Source: Pohlia nutans
Lineage: Eukaryota > Streptophyta > Bryopsida > Bryales > Mniaceae
Direction: 5' to 3'
NCBI GenBank assembly: GCA_022496805.1
Contig: CM040088.1
Span: 42,497,436 to 42,561,435 of the forward strand
Length of the DNA stretch: 64,000 bases
This document shows, piece after piece, positions 59,743 to 64,000 of this stretch. The stretch's first letter is position 1. Each line of letters opens with the position of its first letter. Both the position numbers and the translations under genes were made by a program. The notes under the pieces were generated by a model that was not told the origin of the DNA, made no database searches, and saw only the letters and a program-made list of their open reading frames with translations.

Positions 59743-60370
59743 TGTCAATTCACCATAATCATGGTCTTGCTTATAATCATGAGAGCCGTCGATGGGGCCG
59801 TCTAGAAATTTGATCGATAGTCCGAACGTCCGGCTAGACGGCGAAATAGGGTCGGGCAAGCCGTCGACATGCCTGGAGACCGGTCCAGGAGACCGTCCAG
59901 CTCCACTGGACGGACATGCAAGACGGCTTGCCCGTCCAGTTGAACCGCCTGCCCGTCAAGTTGGACGGCCCACCCATCGAGTTGAACGCCCTCCTCGTCA
60001 GGGTGGACGGCTCGCCCGTCGACAGAACGACCTAGCGACAATAATTCATGTCAATTCACCATAATCATGGTCTTGCTCATGATCACAAGAGCCGTCGATG
60101 GGGCCGTCTAGAAATCTGATCGACGGTCTGTACGTCCAGCTAGATAGGGAATTAGGGTCGGGCAGGCCGTCGACAAGCTTGCAGGATTATAATCATGAGG
60201 GGGCGTCCGCTGTCAACCATTCCGGAAGACCGTCCAGCTCCACTGGATGGACATGGAAGATGGCCTGCCCATCTAGTCGGACGGCCCGCCCGTCTGGATG
60301 GCCTGTTCGTCTGGCTGGACGGACTGCTTGTTAGCTCGACGGTTTGTCCGTCAGCTGGACGGCCCATAAT
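59743..60370. repeat. GGACGG-rich array, right, as a ~306-bp tandem duplication
   Basis: Two copies start at about 59743 and 60049, each with TCAATTCACCATAATCATGG, then GAGCCGTCGATGGGGCCGTC, then runs of CCGTCCAG and GGACGG in both orientations. Each is about 310 bp. The motif matches the array at 54040-54480, so the two arrays bracket the minus-strand pseudogene. Confidence 0.75.
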
Positions 60371-61389
60371 TGCTGGTCTTAATGAGCCAACTATCAAATC
60401 CAATATCAGATTCGCAGGTTTTCCCATTTCCACTTTTTTTTTTAGAAGTGTGTATGCAGCATAATGATTATTTGTTTAAGTTGAAAATTAGTTGTACTCC
60501 ATTAGAAGAATTTGTTGTATGTATTTCCTTAAAGCATTATTTGGGCAAAAGTGATACATACGCAGTTATAATAAAAATGGTTTAGAGGGTATGGCCTCCC
60601 AGCAAAATAACCACATTGACGTATAAGGATTGAACGCATGAGACACCGATTTACAAGCTTTCCCCCTTTTCATAAAAATTTGTTTCAGTGTCACGTATTT
60701 GCCTGATTACTCTAATTGGATGAGATTGGACACCGGAATTCAAACGTTATTTAAAAAGTTTCAAACAAATGTGAGTGCTTCAGGGTGCAAAACAATATGG
60801 ATTTAAGTCCACCCAGCTACAGCGTTCCTAAGATGAGAATTGACAATTACAAACAACCCAACTTCGCCCAACCTAAAAACCTGCACCACAAAACTAACGA
60901 GTTTTCTGTCTATAACCCGAGGGACCAGTGCGAGGCAATTTCTTCAAAACATACATCAATCGCAGATTCTCTTTGTGTGGCTAGTAGATACTGGGCGGCA
61001 GCTTTCCAACACCCGAGTATGCATGTTGAACCACGGACACTGTCTCGTTCAATGCACAAGCATTTGTGAACCGTCGAACCGGTCCACAAGTCACGGTTAA
61101 CTCTTACCGTGAGGTTTGGCACTCTGTTCTTCCATTCCTACTATTATCTGCAATATTTTAGCTGATTAGAATGATTGACGTATTTGGGCCACTTTCTATG
61201 TGGTGTTATTTTGTCTTTTCGTTATTCTAAATTTCTTTGTGAATTTAGTTGATTAGCGGTTTTTGGCCTTTTGAATTGTGGGTTTTGAATGATTTTTCTT
61301 ATTTGTCTTTATTTGAGGAGGTATATTATTAGAACACCTTTGTAGAGTCTTGGCATGGTTTTCTTTGGATGTAGCCTAGTACAGCTGAA
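60371..61389. other. Intergenic DNA, no gene seen
   Basis: Only short frames. The last ~300 bp may belong to the 5' part of the copia element, but no gag or LTR feature could be recognised. Confidence 0.45.
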
Positions 61390-61706
61390 GCTTTCATAAA
61401 AAAAGGTTCAACTTATTACACGACCTCTTTTGATACATGCCAAACTTCCTTCTAGCTTTTGGAGTCATGCAGCTACTCGGCTTAGGTTACGTCCTACCTT
61501 ACTCAATGATTATTCTCCTTTGGAGCTAGCATCAGAATAAGTTCCTGATGTTGCTCATTTGAGAACCTTTGGGTGTCGTGTTTGGGTCCCTGTAGCAGAG
61601 CCTTATAGGAAGAAGGTTGGTACTCACAGTCTAGAGGGCATATATGTAGGTTTTGATTCCCCTAGTATCATTCGCTATGTCATTCCCTCAATCGGGACTC
61701 TTCAAA

Positions 61707-61940
61707 CACTACTAGAGAAATGGGGTTCCTAACCCGTACAAAATCAACAGAAATTCTGTTGGTTCTGTGCGGGTTAGGAACAATTGATTCTGGAAAATCA
61801 ACAGGAACTTGTTGGTTCCAAGAGAAAACTTGTTGGTTCTGTGCAGATGATGAAATGTTTGCTACGTTAAACCCATTCTCTGTTGGTTCCAACAAATGTG
61901 TCTTGGTTTTGTCTTGGTTTTTACGCACTCTCTAATAGTG
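61707..61940. mobile_element. 234-bp CACTA MITE within the copia pol
   Basis: Starts CACTACTAGAGAAATGG and ends with the complement of CACTATTAGAGAGTGCG. A 3-bp AAA duplication flanks it (61704-61706, 61941-61943). It holds AAATCAACAGAAA and TTCTGTTGGTTCTG motifs shared with the 2.1-kb CACTA element at 56458, so both belong to one family. Confidence 0.85.
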
Positions 61941-63604
61941 AAAGAGACTGATTCCAAAATTTTCAGTTTGATGAAACTCAATTACCATCTATACCAGCCT
62001 CTAAGTCTTGTCCTGATTTGGAGTTCTGGACTCCAGAGACTTTCACTTTGAACCTTGACCTCCGAACGACCCTCGTTGATTCAAAGGTTTCTAGGCTTCT
62101 ACATGTCAAGTCCCTTGCTGAAAAACTGCCTAATGGTTTCAGTAACATCCCTAGGGTCAATAGCAATCCATTTCCTAGTATTGGTCCTTCACTAATCACT
62201 ATCAAGTCTCAGAAGCGTGGCCTTGACCCAGAGTCAGTCTTCCCTTTTCCCAAAGTGCCCCAGACTAACTCTCTCAGTCTTCATAGTGATCTTTTGTCTC
62301 CTCCTGACTCTGATCAATCCTTCCTTTGTACTCCAATTGAATCTAACTTTGTGCTCATCTTTGTCACCCGGATTACTACCTCTGGTGTTGATCTTTTGAC
62401 ACTAGATGAAGCCAAAGCAAGTTATGATTGGCCCCAAGGGTTGGAAGCTTTGAATGCTGAATATCCAAGGTTGTTAAATATCGTGTCTCTGGTCCCTTAG
62501 TCACTAACCTCCCTACTAAGCCTGTTGGTTTCAAACTCATCTTTACAAAAAACAAAATGCCCAAGGGCATGTCGTTCAGTACAAGGTTTGAATGGTTGCC
62601 CAGGGATTCACTCAAAGACCTGATAGCCTCACTTACTCCTTTGTTATGGACTTTGGCACCTTTCGTTATCTATTAGGTATGGCTGTACACTACTCCTTAG
62701 CTACTCAACTCCTTGATGTTGTCACTGCCTACCTTTATGGTCCACTAGATGCTACTATACATATCAGACCTCCACCTAATTTCCTCTCAGAGACCCCTCC
62801 AAAGGATACTTAGGGATCCTATTTTGGACTCAAACTCCATAAAACTCTCTATGGTCTTAAACAAGCCGGTAGTATGTGGTATAAGCACTTACGTGACTTC
62901 TTGCTTCACCACAAGTTCCATAATGATCAATCTTTACCTTGTCTCTTCATTTTGAAAGAGACTACCGGTTTTGTTATTATTGCAGTGTATGTAGATGACC
63001 TTAACCTTATAGGCACCCCAGACACTTGTAAGCATGCTATTAGCTTACTCACCACTCAGTTTGAGATGAAGTTACTAGGCAAGACTACTTTCTGCCTAGG
63101 ACTTCAAGTGGACTATTTACCTGATGGGAGTATTTTTCTCCATCAAACCACTCATATTCAAACCTTATTGAAGAGGTTCAATATGGACCAAGCTACTCCA
63201 CTCTCCGCCCTTATGATGAGACGAAGTAGAACTCTTGATGATCCCTACCGTCATTGCGAGGAGGAAGAGGAGTTCTATGACAGGAACAAGTACCTCGCAG
63301 CAGTAGGAGCTCTTTTGCACTTGTCTACATACTTGCGCCTGGATATTTCATTTGCCACAAGTGTGCTTGCAAGGCACAACACGAAGCCCGGATCACGTCA
63401 CTAGAATGGAGTCAAGCATCTACTTCGATACCTTAGAGGCACAGAAGACTTGGGTTTACACTACACGAATGGCGGAACCCCAGAAATCACGGGGTACGCT
63501 GATGCTGGTTTCAAGTTTGATGAAAGCTCTAGGAAGTCCCAGACTGGCTACATCTTCCTCAAGAACATTGCACCAATATCATGGAAGTCTGTGAAGCAAA
63601 CTGT

Positions 63605-63730
63605 CATTGCCACTTCTGCCAATCATTCGGAGCTGATTGCATTCAAAGCCAATTCACTACCATTCACTGCTATTTCTGCCAATCATTCGAAGCCATTCAC
63701 TGCCACTTCTGCCAATCATTTGAAGCCACC
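63605..63730 (+). repeat. Short in-gene tandem expansion in copia RNase H
   Basis: The phrase CTTCTGCCAATCATT(C/T)G with its surroundings occurs three times within about 110 bp, inside the RNase H region after ISWKSVKQT. Only one copy corresponds to the family's normal sequence; the others are slippage-type additions. Confidence 0.75.
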
Positions 63731-64000
63731 AGGGAGGCAGTGTGGCTATGCAACATGAAAAAGGTAATCATGGAGCAATGTGGACTCACTGAAGACAGTA
63801 AGCCGACGGTAATCTTTGAAGACAATGCAGCATGTGTTGCATAAGTGGGAGCCGACTTCATCAAAACTGACAGAATCAAGCATATATGCCCACAGATATT
63901 CGGCTTCACCTAAGACCTCATTCAAAATGGACATATTAATGTGAAGAAGATTGATTCAGCTCATAATGTGGCTGCTATGTTGACTAAAGCTCTTCCAGCC

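Larger units (their letters stand above)
61390..64000 (+). mobile_element. Ty1/copia retrotransposon pol region, decayed and truncated by the window edge
   Basis: In copia order: end of integrase (61400-61700, with HLRTFGCRVWVPV and GIYVGFDSPSIIRY), a linker, reverse transcriptase (about 62540-63200, with LDVVTAYLYG, LYGLKQAG and the catalytic YVDDLNLIGT), and RNase H (63440-64000, with GYADAGF, SQTGYIFL, ISWKSVKQTVIATSANHSE and IFEDNAACVA). The order integrase before RT defines Ty1/copia rather than Ty3. Stops and frame changes are frequent (for example at about 61538, 62500, 62811, 63402 and 63842), so no active polyprotein is encoded. A 234-bp CACTA MITE and a short tandem expansion further disrupt it. 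Neither LTR is seen. Confidence 0.9.

Noticed and set aside
53858..60440. CACTACTAG-type termini outside the GGACGG arrays
   Set aside because: I looked for element ends at both outer edges of the arrays and saw none convincing, so no borders are claimed.

Overview
This is nuclear DNA of a land plant or close relative, from an intron-rich, repeat-rich genome. The support is a spliced cytosolic ribosomal protein uS19 (RPS15) gene, a 24-exon kinesin-12 gene of the plant phragmoplast type, TTTAGGG-type telomere motifs, En/Spm (CACTA) transposons, a Ty1/copia retroelement and tRNA-derived SINEs. AT-rich intergenic DNA and the abundance of poorly known repeat families suggest a non-angiosperm lineage (bryophyte, lycophyte or fern grade), but the species cannot be fixed from the sequence.

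Layout. 1-4.33 kb: right-hand part of a CACTA element with a decayed TNPA/TNP1-like gene and a dense subterminal array of the palindrome TGACTA-N-TAGTCA. It is inserted in a second decayed gene (4.33-8.4 kb) of the DUF7869-like, transposase-resembling type, which carries GC-rich palindromic minisatellites. 8.9-12.7 kb: AT-rich DNA with a TTAA-flanked element nested inside another copy of itself. 12.7-14.3 kb (-): RPS15, intact, five exons. 14.5-18 kb: MITEs and AT-rich DNA. 18.5-27.8 kb (+): kinesin-12, intact, with mitosis-type MSA promoter elements. 29.5-37.5 kb: MITEs and an unidentified decayed gene split by a 4.4-kb inverted-repeat element (which carries two exons of a conserved nuclear-protein gene and a 142-bp satellite) and by a 568-bp TTAA-type MITE. 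37.5-43 kb: a SINE, more TTAA elements and inverted telomeric motifs. 43.2-45.5 kb (-): two tandem decayed copies of a methyltransferase-like gene. 45.6-48 kb: a large palindrome built of ~130-185 bp repeats around GC-rich hairpins. 48-50.7 kb: another decayed coding region. 52.6-60.4 kb: a TTAA element, then a decayed coiled-coil/zinc-finger gene (-) flanked by two GGACGG-rich arrays and split by a CACTA element that itself holds a TTAA element, a hairpin element and a SINE. 61.4-64 kb: decayed Ty1/copia pol, split by a 234-bp CACTA MITE and cut by the window edge.

Only two host genes look functional (RPS15 and KIN-12). The rest is a layered record of transposition. Several insertions can be removed in silico at their target-site duplications to give continuous reading frames or match an empty site present in the same window. 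These fix the target preferences: TTAA (once TTAT) for a CCCCTAA-ended family and 3 bp for CACTACTAG-ended CACTA elements. The strongest candidates for something undescribed are the palindrome-rich arrays that accompany three unrelated decayed genes (TGACTA/TAGTCA, GGGAGGCCTCCC and GGACGG/CCGTCC) and the 2.4-kb palindromic satellite at 45.6-48.0 kb.
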